Positions 63,482-64,000 of a stretch of 64,000 bases of DNA are shown here, piece by piece. The translations under genes were made by a program, and so were the position numbers. Source of the DNA: Luteimonas gilva (GTDB taxonomy: Bacteria; Pseudomonadota; Gammaproteobacteria; Xanthomonadales; Xanthomonadaceae); NCBI RefSeq assembly GCF_005239095.1, contig NZ_SZUA01000002.1, positions 1,116,001 through 1,180,000 of the forward strand. The letters are read 5' to 3'. The notes below the pieces were generated by a model. The model had not been told where the DNA came from, did no database searches, and saw only the letters and a list, made by a program, of their open reading frames with translations. Position 1 is the stretch's first letter; each line of letters begins with the position of its first letter.

Positions 63482-64000
63482 TTAATGACGCATGCGAGGA
63501 CGCGGCCGTTTCGGCAGATGGCTCTTCAGGAACGCCATCTGGTCGGCGAGGATGTTGCGGTTGCTCAGGATCAGATGCTCGATCCAGCTCGGCCGGTACG
63601 GCACCGCCAGCAGCGGCATGCTCGCTTGCTGCGGCGTGCGACCGCCCTTGCGCGAATTGCAATGGAAGCAGGCGGCGACCACGTTTTCCCAGGTGTCGCG
63701 GCCGCCCTTGGACAGCGGCATGACGTGGTCGCGGGTCAATTGCTGGCGATGGAAATCGCGGCCGCAGTACAGGCATAGGTATTCGTCGCGCGCGAACAGC
63801 GCGGCATTGGTCAGCGCCGGCGTCGGATCGAGCGCGTGCGTGCGCGCGTGGCCGCGCGCGGCGACGATCGGATGCAGGTCGACGGTGCTGCGCTCGCCGG
63901 TGAGCCGGCAGATGCCGCCGTGCACGGTCAGGCAGGGATCGCCCAGGGTCCAGGCCACCGCGCCGCGGGCGTAGAGGCAGGTCGCATCCTGCCAGCTCAT
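63482..64000 (-). CDS. HNH endonuclease, possibly truncated by the window edge
   Basis: At least 172 residues are encoded; the first ATG coincides with the last three bases of the window (63998-64000), so the gene may extend further upstream. The HNH nuclease core is [20 protein letters not shown] followed by [20 protein letters not shown] and [11 protein letters not shown]. This gives CxxC, the catalytic DH, the Asn and a second CxxC (zinc ribbon). The arrangement is typical of stand-alone bacterial HNH proteins (McrA/5-methylcytosine-type or unknown). No phage or restriction genes adjoin it here. The C-terminus ([11 protein letters not shown]) is basic. Confidence 0.88.
   Translation of the reverse strand: MSWQDATCLYARGAVAWTLGDPCLTVHGGICRLTGERSTVDLHPIVAARGHARTHALDPTPALTNAALFARDEYLCLYCGRDFHRQQLTRDHVMPLSKGGRDTWENVVAACFHCNSRKGGRTPQQASMPLLAVPYRPSWIEHLILSNRNILADQMAFLKSHLPKRPRPRMRH

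Overview
The window is 64 kb of high-GC DNA. The gene set and gene order point to the Lysobacteraceae (Xanthomonadaceae), Lysobacter-like. The main reasons are a type II secretion operon in the Xanthomonas 'xps' order E-F-G-H-I-J-K-L-M-N-D, a GH13 alpha-glucosidase closely resembling Xanthomonas XgtA, several TonB-dependent receptors, and many palindromic intergenic repeats of the kind common in this family. No database was available, so the genus is an inference.

Region 1 (1-10.3 kb) is a carbohydrate-related operon on the + strand: the 3' end of a TonB-dependent receptor, a serine beta-lactamase-like hydrolase, a ribokinase-family kinase, a glycosidase-like protein with a C-terminal SUMF1 domain, a lipoprotein fusing ThuA, PQQ-propeller and cytochrome c domains, and a GH127 beta-L-arabinofuranosidase-like enzyme. 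Three of the junctions are ATGA stop/start overlaps. A CoA-transferase and a transaldolase follow (10.4-12.6 kb).

Region 2 (12.8-35.4 kb) holds the T2SS genes. gspE stands alone and is separated from gspF-G-H-I-J-K-L-M-N-D by about 11.8 kb. That gap is filled mainly by one giant gene on the opposite strand for a trimeric autotransporter adhesin of about 3507 residues, built from at least eight near-identical modules. The gap also carries a small EF-Tu-barrel-like gene.

Region 3 (35.6-45 kb) is an alpha-glucan utilisation cluster: an XgtA-like alpha-glucosidase, a TonB receptor, an MFS sugar transporter, a GH13 amylase-like lipoprotein and a LacI-family regulator. A shared 13-base element with an ATACGTAT core lies upstream of the first two genes and is a candidate operator.

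Region 4 (45.1-53.4 kb) is the translation operon thrS-infC-rpmI-rplT-pheS-pheT-ihfA-merR followed by tRNA-Pro(GGG). Before thrS there is a promoter, a Thr-rich mini-ORF (MSTTTAHR) and an intrinsic terminator, which together look like a threonine attenuator. infC appears to start at an ATC codon.

Region 5 (53.4-64 kb) is mixed: small secreted or hypothetical genes, a DUF1801 protein, an AraC regulator, a 7TMR-DISM-like membrane protein without an output domain, an epoxide-hydrolase-like enzyme, a TraB/GumN protein, a DUF2071 protein, dxs, an unrecognised proline-hinged protein and an HNH endonuclease. An 18-base sequence is repeated exactly in two of the divergent intergenic regions.

Several families of inverted repeats punctuate the intergenic DNA. 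Some run into reading frames and supply start regions or stop codons, and one pair is nested.
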